From: an uncultured Prevotella sp.
GTDB lineage: Bacteria > Bacteroidota > Bacteroidia > Bacteroidales > Bacteroidaceae
Assembly: GCA_900318855.1 (NCBI GenBank)
Contig: ONMG01000279.1
Location: 1 to 12,682, forward strand
Length of the DNA stretch: 12,682 nucleotides
Direction of reading: 5' to 3'
This document shows positions 1 through 8,320 of the stretch, in pieces; the stretch's first letter is position 1, and every line of letters starts with the position of its first letter. Below the pieces are notes generated by a model. It did no database searches and had not been told where the DNA came from. It saw only the letters and a program-made list of their open reading frames with translations. A program made the position numbers and the translations under genes.

Positions 1-3000
1 AGGGGCGCTGGCTGATAGAGCTTGTGCAGGGAGAGGTCGGCATCCTGGCCGAGTACAACGCCCGTGGCTGTGATGCTGTCGACGTGAAGTGTATCGTTGA
101 ACACCACATTCGAAGAGTCGGCAAAGCTGATGGCTGCTTCGTGGCGAACTGTCCTGTAGCCCTCTGCGCTCACCTCTACGTCATAGGTCTTTGCCGTTTG
201 AGCCACATTGATGCTGTAGCTGCCCTCGTTGTTGGTCTTGCCCGAGTAGAGCACGTTGCCGCTGAGCAACTTCACCTGAGCGTCAGCCACCGGCTCGTTG
301 GACGCATTGACAATCTTACCGCTCACCGTCGACTTGTTCTCCACGGTGAAGTAAGCTACCGGTTCTCCATGCGAGAGATACCCGAAGTCTTCGCCGTCGA
401 CTCCTCCATCTTTGGCGCGGTAGACAGCCTTGTCCCTCACCTGGTCATCGCTGACAAAGTACACTTGCACGTAGTCGTCGGCATCGTGATGGAAGGCGAG
501 TCGGATGCTGTTGCCGGTATAGACGAAGCCGTTGGGAATGTCGAGGGTAATCATGTCGCTCGGATTGCGTCCGTCGCCATGGTTCACAGCGAAGTCGAAG
601 TCTTTATCGGCAATCTTCGTCATCGTAGCGGTGTCGGGCAGGAGCGTCGTCTTCTGATACGACTGAGGCAGTGTGTCGGTGGTGTTCTCGATGTAGGCTG
701 TGTAGTGAGCCTTGCTTTGCTTGGTGTCCGACGCATAGCCACGGAAGACAATCTTGTAAATCTTGCAGCCCTTGTTCAGTCCTAACTGTTTGGCAGTGTA
801 GACGAGCTCGCTTTCCGAATGCTTATAATAGAGGTGGAGCGGTGCGCCCTTCCCCATGCTGACGCTGTCGTTCACCTGCTTCACGATGGTTGAGGATTCC
901 TCCTTCACGTCCACCTTGGTGGTGTCGCTGTAGGTGGTGCTTCCCTTATAGGTGAAGGTAACATAGGCATTGAAGCTGCCGGCCTTGTGCGGGGTGAAGC
1001 TGAAGTTGTAAGCACTCCTGGCGCCTTTCTTCACTGCGGGGGTCTCGGCCTCAGCCACTTTCTCGCTGTCGAAGTAGAGTGCAGCCTTATAGTCACTGGC
1101 TGCAATGTCGGTGGCTTCGGTGTTGATAGCTGTAGCGGTTGCCATGTAGGTGTGGTTGACCACTGCCGAGGCAGGCTTGACGCTGCTCAGCACGTAGAAG
1201 CCATTGGCGTCAGCCAGGGCGATGTTGAGCGTCATCGAAGAGTCGACAGACATGTTGTCCTTGAAGTAGGGAGTGTAGCCGTCCTTAGTGACTTGCAGCT
1301 GATACTTCAGTCCATTCTGGATGATGCTGAGCTGATAGCTGCCGTCGGCCTTTGTCGTATCGGCATATTCTACATTGTTGTGCACCATCTTGACCCGTAC
1401 ACCCTCGAGCGGAGAGCCGTTCTTCTTCGAGGTGATGGTGCCACTGACCTTAGTAGGTATGATGTCGATGTCGAGATAGATGACAGGCTGAGAGATAGCC
1501 TTGAACACAGAAGGCAGCGTACTGTCACTGTGGCGCCCGGCAGCCTTCATGTTGTCGTTGGCTAATTCCCACGTCACGTTCTTCCAGTCATCACCCGTGG
1601 TGTTGGCTGCGATCTCAATGCCATTGCCCTCGTAGACAAAAGGCTTGTCGAAAGTCACGCGGATGAGGTCGGCCGTCTTGGTGATGGAATGGCTGCTATA
1701 GCCGGCCTCGCCGGAGCCTCCTGCCTTTATCGTGTAATCGCCGTCGTAGACCTTGGTGAAGTTGGCTGTGTCGGCGATGTCGATGAGGGCGCTGTCCGTA
1801 CTCATGGCCGTGTGACTGGTGTTGCGGATGTAGAGCTGCAAGGGCTTCGTCACATCAGCGGGGCAGTAGCCCTTGTAGGTGATGCCATGGATGAGCGTGC
1901 CCTTGGGCAGTGCTATCTGCTCCTTGGTGTAGACGCTCACGCTCTGACTCTTCTTGTAGTAGGGGTTGATGACTCCGTCGGCCTCGTAAGCGTTGGCGTT
2001 GGGAGTGGCGACTTGCTTCTGAGTCGTCGTCGACTCGGGGCTCACAGTCATCGTGTCGACCGCACTCTTGGCTTCATAGCCTTCGGTGCTCACGGTGAAG
2101 AAGATGGGCAGCTTGCCGCTGGCATGAGGCGTGAACTTGAAGGTGTAGTCCTTGCTGCCACCGGGAATCAGCTCTACGGCCTCAGCAGGAAGAGTCTCGT
2201 TGCCAATGGTGAGCAGTGCTGTGTAGCTGCCGGCCTTTTCGGTCTTGTCGTTGGCATTCTTGATGGTGGCCTTGATGGTCACCTCCTCGTTGACGCTTGC
2301 GGTCGTCGGGGCTGTGAGTGCTGCCACCAGGATGTTATGTGCCAATTTCACTTCATGGAATCCGTACAGGTTGTCGAGATGCACGCCACCGGCCTCGAAA
2401 GCCAGATAGCACTTCCCGGCGGGGATTCCCGTTAAAGTGAAGGTCTTCAGTGCGTAGTTGCTGTCCCAGCTCACTCCGATAACTTCATCGCTAAAATGAT
2501 TCTCGGCAGCAGTAGTGTCGTTGTCATTGATGCTCTTGACGAGACTCCAGTGAGCGGCGTCGTTGCTGTAGTAAACATTCAGATAGGAGCTGCGGCTTAT
2601 CTTCCCGGCGAGGAAGGAGAAGCTCTCGCCCTCTTTCACGTTGAGTGGTGGTGTCACCAGTCGAGCTTTGTCGCTGGCATCGCTCTCCTGCACGCAGCGG
2701 CTGTTGTTGGCCAGACCTGCGCTGAGCGGCCACGACGAGATGGTCCAGCCTTCGCCTGCATTGAAGGTCGGCGGAATGGAGCCGCCTTCAAAGTCGGAGA
2801 ACCACATGGCGGAGTCGATGACGGTTCCGCTGAGGTGGAGGTGGTAGTCATTGAGCTCATCCATCTTGAAGACGGCCATGCCCTGCTTGGTGCCGGGTGT
2901 GGTGTTGTCGAGGATGATGCCTATGGTGTCGCTCTTGTGGGCATCCACAGTCATAGCTGTCTTCCCGTCGAGGAGGAAGCCCTCGGGCAGGGTGATGCTT

Positions 3001-4088
3001 GTGATGTGGAGAGCCTTGGCGCCACTGTTGCTGATGATGAACTTCCGTTCTACGCGCTTCTTGGTCATCCCGAAGTCGATGTCGGTGCTGTCGGCAAGCG
3101 ATGTGAGGGCGCTGGCGGCGGAGTCGCGCAGGGCGAACACTGGCTTGTAGGGAATAGGCTTCACACGGGCTGCAAAGCTGTAGGTACCCGAGACATTCTC
3201 GCGAAGAATGAACGACGACGGCTCACTGGCCGGATAATCCTTGATGTTGAGTGTTGCACTGATGGCTACAGTGTCCTTCTTGCTGATAGCCATGGCCTTT
3301 GTGATGGGGAACTCGGCGACAGCCGTCGAGTCGGTATTCTTCACGAGGGTCAGTGAGTAGCCCTTGTCGCCTGGTTTGAGATCGAGCATACCGGTGTTGG
3401 TTATCACAGCCTTGCACTGCAACGTGAAGTTGCCGTCGGCGTCGGCGTCCACACTGTAGTCGGTCACCTGGTCGACATCGTTGATGGTGAGGGCCGGCTT
3501 CTTCACGATGACAGCCTTGTCGGCCGTGAAGTCATCCATGTAGAGGTTGTTGCCGCGGATGCCGATGCGGGTGCCCGCAGGAATAGCGGTCAACGTGACT
3601 TTGCTCCATTTGTCTTCGTTGATGATGGTGTCGGTGGTGAAGGCTATGGTGTCGCCCTTGACGAACTTCCCGTCGTCACCGGTCACCTTGAAGAAGCGGA
3701 TGGAAGCGCCGTAGCTTTTCAGCCCCTTGACCATTAGGGTCACCTTGCCCTCCACGGCCGGAGTGATGAGCATGTCGTTAGCTGAATAGGATTCGTAGTA
3801 CGCTGACAGCTCCTGGTCGCCGACGGTGATGCAGGGCGAGCCGTTGATGCCCGACGTCGCCCGGTAGTAGTAGTCTACGTAAGCCGTTGAATAATAGTCA
3901 TCGTACTTGTCGACCTGGTGTCCCCAACCACTTGGGGCCCAGTCGTGGGCGAGTGACGAGTAGTCAGACTTGTTGGCAATGGTGAAGTCGTAAGTGTAGT
4001 TTTGCACTTCTTCGCTCACCTGCGCCGAAGCTGGCAAGAAACCCGTCAGTAGCCCCATTAGCATGAGTAAAGTAGTTATTTTCCTCAT
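1..4088 (-). CDS. Large modular secreted surface protein, 3' end outside window
   Basis: Read directly on the minus strand, the frame from ATG 4088 to base 3 has no stop, giving 1362 residues; the C-terminus lies beyond the window. The N-terminus (MRKITTLLMLMGLL..PASAQ) is a signal peptide cleaved near residue 23. Domains by pattern: a choice-of-anchor-J-like sandwich (about 24-188, ending MDDF); an Ig/CARDB-like region (195-315); a choice-of-anchor-D-like domain (316-425, with IDFG, FIISNSG and LSGTV); a choice-of-anchor J/cleaved-adhesin domain (428-581, WFSDFEGGSIP to LDNLYGF); then two copies of a CARDB + beta-sandwich + carboxypeptidase-regulatory-like module (about 585-960 and 963-1340). 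No catalytic motif is visible. It starts 44 nt after the LRR gene with no TAnnTTTG between them, so the two are probably cotranscribed. Export and surface attachment, perhaps by T9SS, are inferred. A catalytic or sorting domain could lie in the unseen C-terminus. Confidence 0.85.
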   Translation of the reverse strand, partial: MRKITTLLMLMGLLTGFLPASAQVSEEVQNYTYDFTIANKSDYSSLAHDWAPSGWGHQVDKYDDYYSTAYVDYYYRATSGINGSPCITVGDQELSAYYESYSANDMLITPAVEGKVTLMVKGLKSYGASIRFFKVTGDDGKFVKGDTIAFTTDTIINEDKWSKVTLTAIPAGTRIGIRGNNLYMDDFTADKAVIVKKPALTINDVDQVTDYSVDADADGNFTLQCKAVITNTGMLDLKPGDKGYSLTLVKNTDSTAVAEFPITKAMAISKKDTVAISATLNIKDYPASEPSSFILRENVSGTYSFAARVKPIPYKPVFALRDSAASALTSLADSTDIDFGMTKKRVERKFIISNSGAKALHITSITLPEGFLLDGKTAMTVDAHKSDTIGIILDNTTPGTKQGMAVFKMDELNDYHLHLSGTVIDSAMWFSDFEGGSIPPTFNAGEGWTISSWPLSAGLANNSRCVQESDASDKARLVTPPLNVKEGESFSFLAGKISRSSYLNVYYSNDAAHWSLVKSINDNDTTAAENHFSDEVIGVSWDSNYALKTFTLTGIPAGKCYLAFEAGGVHLDNLYGFHEVKLAHNILVAALTAPTTASVNEEVTIKATIKNANDKTEKAGSYTALLTIGNETLPAEAVELIPGGSKDYTFKFTPHASGKLPIFFTVSTEGYEAKSAVDTMTVSPESTTTQKQVATPNANAYEADGVINPYYKKSQSVSVYTKEQIALPKGTLIHGITYKGYCPADVTKPLQLYIRNTSHTAMSTDSALIDIADTANFTKVYDGDYTIKAGGSGEAGYSSHSITKTADLIRVTFDKPFVYEGNGIEIAANTTGDDWKNVTWELANDNMKAAGRHSDSTLPSVFKAISQPVIYLDIDIIPTKVSGTITSKKNGSPLEGVRVKMVHNNVEYADTTKADGSYQLSIIQNGLKYQLQVTKDGYTPYFKDNMSVDSSMTLNIALADANGFYVLSSVKPASAVVNHTYMATATAINTEATDIAASDYKAALYFDSEKVAEAETPAVKKGARSAYNFSFTPHKAGSFNAYVTFTYKGSTTYSDTTKVDVKEESSTIVKQVNDSVSMGKGAPLHLYYKHSESELVYTAKQLGLNKGCKIYKIVFRGYASDTKQSKAHYTAYIENTTDTLPQSYQKTTLLPDTATMTKIADKDFDFAVNHGDGRNPSDMITLDIPNGFVYTGNSIRLAFHHDADDYVQVYFVSDDQVRDKAVYRAKDGGVDGEDFGYLSHGEPVAYFTVENKSTVSGKIVNASNEPVADAQVKLLSGNVLYSGKTNNEGSYSINVAQTAKTYDVEVSAEGYRTVRHEAAISFADSSNVVFNDTLHVDSITATGVVLGQDADLSLHKLYQPAP

Positions 4089-4132
4089 AAGCAATGGTGA
4101 ATATTGGGTTATGTATATGTTAAAGTGTTCTC

Positions 4133-6247
4133 TTACCTCTTGATGATTTTTCTCACGCTTCCGTCTTTCTTCCTCAGTAGGTATATGTTCTTGGTTCCGT
4201 TCTGCTCGAGTGCGGTCTGAGGAACTCTGCGGCCCTGGATGTCGTAGATGCCTTCCGTGGCGGTTTCGGCCTCTTTAGGAGTGGCTATGTCAGTTGTCCC
4301 GAGTTCCAGAATGTGGGCGAAGACTCTCCTCCAGCTTGCGTCGGCCTCGTAAGTGGCTTTCGTTCCCTTGGGCACATAGAGCACAGCTTCACGCGGAATG
4401 GCCGTGAAGGTGGAGTCGTCCCAAAGTATTTGGTCCATACGGGGTGGTTGCTGGGCGAGACATACCACCTTCATCAGTTGGCTGCAATGGGCGAAGGCAC
4501 CCGAGCCGAGATAGGTGATTGTAGAGGGCAGGGTGATATGTCGGAGCTGCGTGCAATAGGCAAAGGCACCGCCCCAGATGCTGTCGATGCCTTCGGGCAG
4601 TACGACCTCCTCCAATCGGGGATTCTTCCAGCAGATGCTACCTGGAATGACTGTCAGTCCTCGCCCGAACTCTATACGGCGCAAGGAGTCGCACTCGGCA
4701 AAGGCATACATGCCCACGTCGTGAAGCTGGTCGGGCAGCACCACGGAGCGCAGTCGCTTCACGCCATTGAAGGCCAGCTTGCCGATTCTTCTCACGGCCG
4801 GACCGAAATGAAGTGAGTCCACGCTGAGCGCCTTACAGTTCATGTAGCAATAGTTGCCATAGACCGGAAGGTTGTCGGGCACATCGGCCTCCTGAAGCTC
4901 GGGATTGCTCGAGAGTGCAAACCTGCCAAGAGAGTCGATGCCCTGCGGAAGCGACAGATACCTCAGACTGGGACAACGGGCGAACATGTAGGATGGAGCC
5001 TGATGCTCGTTCCTCAATTTGTAATAGTACAGTGCGTCGGCATAGTAGACGCTGTCGGAACCCGTCTTGAGGGTGGCTTCCGAGAGGTCGAGACGAGCCA
5101 GCACATTCCGTGTGGAGTCGGTTTGCTTGGGAGCCATTAAGGGCAGCATGGTGATGTCGCGATTGTCGGCAGGTTCCTCACCGTCGGCATAGTCGGCAGG
5201 TGTGGAGGGAGTGGGGCCACCGCAGAGGCGGCGGAGCACCAGCAGGTCGTAGCCGTCGATTTCGCCAGTCACTTTCAGTGTGCGTATCGTGTCGTAGCTT
5301 AAGGCTCCGAAGTTCTTTTTCAGATTCTCCAACAAGTGGCCGGCTCTGTTGTCAATCCTGTGTTGCAAGGTGGCTATGATGTCGTCGTTGCTGGTCATGT
5401 AGAGACCCGTTATCTGTTCTTCGTCGCGGAAGTCCATCACTTTCGTGGCCTTGCCCGTAGTGGTGTCTACCGTGTAAAGGGCTGAGGTTTCGTCAGGCAT
5501 GACGCAGGTCCAGTAGAGCGTGTTGTCGCTCAGGTCGAAGCAAGCACTCACGTTGTAGGTGTCGGGGTGAATGCCCGTGGAACCAATCAGCGTCTGCTCG
5601 CCGGTCTGTTTGTTGATGCGGTAGAGGCTGGCTTCACTGCTGATGGCATAGAGCTGCCCGGCGCGGTCGATGCTCATAGCGAGGTAGGTGTGTTCGGCCG
5701 GGGCCAGTGTCACCCGTGACAGACTTCTATGGTCGGTACGGAAGTCGGAATAGCCAATCTCGTAAGTCTGTTGCTCGGGATTGCGGAACGAACCGTACAC
5801 ATGTCCTGTCGTGTGGTCGTAAGCCAAATCGGTGGCCCGCATCCGCAGTGCCACGGTGTCGGCATCCGAAAAGTATTTCCGGCTGGTGTCGAACTCCTGA
5901 TAGGTGAGGGTGGGGAAGACGACGCCTCCCATCCTGACAAAGCAGAATTTGCCGTTGCGATAGAAGGCGCCACCATTGGCCAGCAGTCTCAGGTCGGTGT
6001 AGCGGGCGTAGGTGGTGGAAGGGGCTTTGGGTGCAAACTCATAGAGGCCAAAGGGTCGTTCGTCATCGGGAATAATCTCTCCCGTTCCCCATTCGCCTTT
6101 GTTGTCCCATGAGGCACAGTAGATAACATTGCCCCAAAGCTGTTTGCCCGACGGCAACTTAGCCAACTGGGCCATTGCAGGTGAGGTTGTGGCTCCGACG
6201 AGAGCAGTCAGGAGCAGGGTCAGTGTTGCGTGTTTCATAAGTTTCAT
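4133..6247 (-). CDS. BspA-like leucine-rich-repeat secreted protein with T9SS-like C-terminal tail
   Basis: The frame opens at 6439, but I chose ATG 6247 (704 residues; ATG 6238 is a close alternative). There MKLMKHATLTLLLTALVG..AMAQ is a clear signal peptide, and a predicted promoter lies just upstream, inside the longer frame. Residues about 30-320 are rich in propeller-like strands (LAYDHTTGHVYGS, YAISSEASLYRINKQTGEQT, LYTVDTTTGKATKV). Residues 322-345 hold the segment that often precedes BspA repeats (LKVTGEIDGYDLLVLRRL). BspA/LRR_5 repeats span about 383-600 (AFAECDSLRRIEF, AFAYCTQLRHITLP, GAFAHCSQL), followed by a typical closing YVPKGTKATYEAD segment. The tail (666-704: GIYDIQGRRV..KNIYLLRKKDG..IIKR) resembles Prevotella-type secretion tails. 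The family mediates adhesion or protein interaction; a cell-surface location and T9SS export are inferred. The ligand is unknown. Confidence 0.9.
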   Translation of the reverse strand: MKLMKHATLTLLLTALVGATTSPAMAQLAKLPSGKQLWGNVIYCASWDNKGEWGTGEIIPDDERPFGLYEFAPKAPSTTYARYTDLRLLANGGAFYRNGKFCFVRMGGVVFPTLTYQEFDTSRKYFSDADTVALRMRATDLAYDHTTGHVYGSFRNPEQQTYEIGYSDFRTDHRSLSRVTLAPAEHTYLAMSIDRAGQLYAISSEASLYRINKQTGEQTLIGSTGIHPDTYNVSACFDLSDNTLYWTCVMPDETSALYTVDTTTGKATKVMDFRDEEQITGLYMTSNDDIIATLQHRIDNRAGHLLENLKKNFGALSYDTIRTLKVTGEIDGYDLLVLRRLCGGPTPSTPADYADGEEPADNRDITMLPLMAPKQTDSTRNVLARLDLSEATLKTGSDSVYYADALYYYKLRNEHQAPSYMFARCPSLRYLSLPQGIDSLGRFALSSNPELQEADVPDNLPVYGNYCYMNCKALSVDSLHFGPAVRRIGKLAFNGVKRLRSVVLPDQLHDVGMYAFAECDSLRRIEFGRGLTVIPGSICWKNPRLEEVVLPEGIDSIWGGAFAYCTQLRHITLPSTITYLGSGAFAHCSQLMKVVCLAQQPPRMDQILWDDSTFTAIPREAVLYVPKGTKATYEADASWRRVFAHILELGTTDIATPKEAETATEGIYDIQGRRVPQTALEQNGTKNIYLLRKKDGSVRKIIKR

Positions 6248-6297
6248 TGTTGGTCGGTGTGTCTTCGGCAGGCCGGCTGCTTTCTCCTTTATGTTTG

Positions 6298-6329
6298 CAA
6301 AGATAAGTAAAGAAATTCTAATGAGCAAC
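6298..6329 (-). promoter_or_regulatory. Predicted Bacteroidetes promoter for the LRR gene
   Basis: On the minus strand TATCTTTG (6298-6305) matches the -7 consensus TAnnTTTG exactly. A GTTG (6326-6329) lies 20 nt upstream in the -33 position (consensus TTTG, one mismatch). Transcription would start near 6292, giving a leader of about 45 nt before ATG 6247. This makes the LRR gene independent of susCD and supports 6247 over the upstream in-frame ATG. Confidence 0.6.
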
Positions 6330-6448
6330 ATAAAGACAGAAAAACTTTCAAATTTGTGGACAATCGTTATTGTTCTTCTGCAAAATAGGCTGATATTTCC
6401 TGCAGTATAGCCTTTCTTTCGACATTGTGTCAAGTTCAAGGAGATGAA

Positions 6449-6494
6449 GTAAGGAAGGAGGCCAGCCTCTGACGGTGCCAGCCTCTCTCCTTAC
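6449..6494 (-). terminator. Stem-loop after susD, likely terminator or 3'-end hairpin
   Basis: The arms 6449-6462 and 6481-6494 are complementary at 12 of 14 positions (GTAAGGA and GAGGC blocks around a 2x2 mismatch), with an 18-nt loop. It begins 7 nt after the susD stop. There is no long U tract, so a canonical intrinsic terminator is not proven; it could instead stabilise the 3' end. A 10-bp direct repeat GCCAGCCTCT (6461-6470 and 6477-6486) overlaps the arms and the loop. Confidence 0.6.
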
Positions 6495-6501
6495 CGGGTG
6501 T

Positions 6502-8298
6502 CTATTCCATGGTGGGATTAAAGGTGCCGCCCCAGTCCTTGTTCTGTTGGATGTTGGGGTTGATGTCGATGGTCTTCTTTTGGATGGGGAAGAAGTAATA
6601 CTTCTCTTCCAGGTAGAAGGCCTTCTCTGAGGCTGGGGTGAGCGGTGTCGTATGGAGCACATACTTGAAGTCCTCCGTCGTCAATTCAAACTGCTCGGCC
6701 TTGTTGTGGGCTTCTGTAATGTCCATTTCGCTCCCATCGGGATTGATGGCAATGGCCTCGATGCCATGCTTCACGAGCCCATTGAGTTCCATCATCTTGC
6801 GTGCGCGGCGCAAATCCCAGAACCGGTGACCTTCGAAGCACAATTCGATGGCCCGCTCATCGAGAATAGCCTGGCGTGTTTCCTCCCTGTTGCCAGCCTT
6901 CAGCCCATAGAGCCCGTCGCTACCGGGTTCAATTCCGGCCCGCTTGCGAATCAGCTTCAGCATGTCGACGGCCACATCGGTGTGGCCATTTTCATTGGCA
7001 GCCTCGGCATAGATGAACATCACCTCGGACAGCCGCATCAGCACATAGTCGATGTCGTAGGTGAGGCAGGTCTCCTGAGTGAGCTTCATGTCGGCCCCCT
7101 TGTAATTGTAGAAACCGGTGTAGGCATCATTGTTCACCGCATTGGTGTGGGCGTTGGGATTGGTGCCGTATTGGTCGTCACCACTACAGATGCCCAGTGC
7201 ATTGTACTGCCTGTAATTGCTGGGCTTGCCTGCCACGGGATAGAGGCTTCCATTCCAGAAGCACACCGAATAGAGTCTTGGATCGCGGTTCTTCCAGAAT
7301 GATTTCAGCAGTTCGTTCTCCGTGCCCACATAGTATTTGCCCGTAGGATCGTCGAATCGCTTACCGTCGGCCATAGGCACTTCCTTGATGAATTCCCAAG
7401 TTGGATTTGCACTGTTGACGCCTCGTGATACCGAGGCCGGTCGTGTGGAAGCCGCGTAGTAGGAAGTCTTGTTAGGGTTCGAGTTGACGACAGCAAAGAT
7501 AACCTCAGGTCCTTTCTCCTGCAACCAGATGTCGGAGTAGTTGGGAGTCAGCGAGATGCCATGCGCGAGGCAGAAGTCATAGGCATCCTTCGCAGCAGCA
7601 TAGGCTTCTTTCCAGTAGGGATTGTCGTAGGGGTGGTGAGGATTGAAGAGCGGCGAGGCCTTGAGCAGCAGTGTCTTGGCCTTCCATGAGCGGGCAAAGC
7701 ATTGGTCAATCCTGCCGTAGTCGTCGGAGCTTGCTGCAATCTTCTCTGGCAGCAGCTGTATGGCACGGTCGAGGTCGGCACAGATGAAGTCGAAGCACTC
7801 TTTGGTGCTGTTGCGCTTAACATTGAGCGAGTCCTTACCATGTTCTTGAGGTGTGGTCACGTAGGGGACACCGCCATGATAGCCTACCATATAATAGTAG
7901 GTATAGGCACGCATGAAGAAGGCCTGACCGAGGAGATTGTCGGCCACGTCCTTGCTGATGTTGCTGTTGCTGATTCTCTCAATGGCCTCATTGATGTGGC
8001 GGATGGTGGTGTAGTCCCACTTCTTGTAGTCGGTGCCGGTCTCTGTGATGGTGCCCAGTTTCCAGGGCACCCCAGTGATTTCCTCCGAGTTGGCATCGGC
8101 TCCAGAATTCCAGTTGCCGAAGCATTCGGAATAGAGGTTGTTGACGTAGGCTGTGGCCATCTTTGCGTCGCTCCACACCATCGACTCATCGTAGCTCTCC
8201 AGATTGTCGATGTTGAGCGAGTCGCAGCCCATTAAGGCAAAGGCCGACAAGGTGGCGGTGAATAACGCCTGTATATGCTTTAATCTGATTGTCTTCAT
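6502..8298 (-). CDS. susD: SusD/RagB family outer-membrane nutrient-binding lipoprotein
   Basis: A 598-residue protein, typical for SusD/RagB. It is the surface lipoprotein that captures a ligand and caps the partner SusC transporter. The N-terminus MKTIRLKH..FALMGC has a lipobox with the lipidated Cys at residue 25. The helical TPR-like N-terminal region (about 80-260) includes AFFMRAYTYYYMVGYHGGVPYV (126-147). Family motifs follow: MRLSEVMFIYAEAANE (421-436), ERAIELCFEGHRFWDLRRAR (481-500), and the C-terminal KYYFFPIQ..INPNIQQNKDW (566-589). The ATG lies 22 nt after the susC stop, so the two are almost certainly one transcript, and a stem-loop follows the stop. Substrate class cannot be told: SusD-like proteins bind glycans or, as in RagB, peptides, and no degradative enzyme is visible here. 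The symbol denotes the family, not a starch specificity. Confidence 0.96.
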   Translation of the reverse strand: MKTIRLKHIQALFTATLSAFALMGCDSLNIDNLESYDESMVWSDAKMATAYVNNLYSECFGNWNSGADANSEEITGVPWKLGTITETGTDYKKWDYTTIRHINEAIERISNSNISKDVADNLLGQAFFMRAYTYYYMVGYHGGVPYVTTPQEHGKDSLNVKRNSTKECFDFICADLDRAIQLLPEKIAASSDDYGRIDQCFARSWKAKTLLLKASPLFNPHHPYDNPYWKEAYAAAKDAYDFCLAHGISLTPNYSDIWLQEKGPEVIFAVVNSNPNKTSYYAASTRPASVSRGVNSANPTWEFIKEVPMADGKRFDDPTGKYYVGTENELLKSFWKNRDPRLYSVCFWNGSLYPVAGKPSNYRQYNALGICSGDDQYGTNPNAHTNAVNNDAYTGFYNYKGADMKLTQETCLTYDIDYVLMRLSEVMFIYAEAANENGHTDVAVDMLKLIRKRAGIEPGSDGLYGLKAGNREETRQAILDERAIELCFEGHRFWDLRRARKMMELNGLVKHGIEAIAINPDGSEMDITEAHNKAEQFELTTEDFKYVLHTTPLTPASEKAFYLEEKYYFFPIQKKTIDINPNIQQNKDWGGTFNPTME

Positions 8299-8320
8299 AA
8301 TGTGTCAATGATTAATGGGG

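Noticed and set aside
24..3356. Long + strand open frames (192-286 codons) across the left quarter
   Set aside because: They lie antisense to the continuous minus-strand surface-protein frame, show no recognisable domains or start context, and are explained by its GC-rich codon use.
6248..6439. N-terminal extension of the LRR protein to the upstream ATG at 6439
   Set aside because: It would place 64 residues ahead of a clear signal peptide and would run across the predicted promoter.
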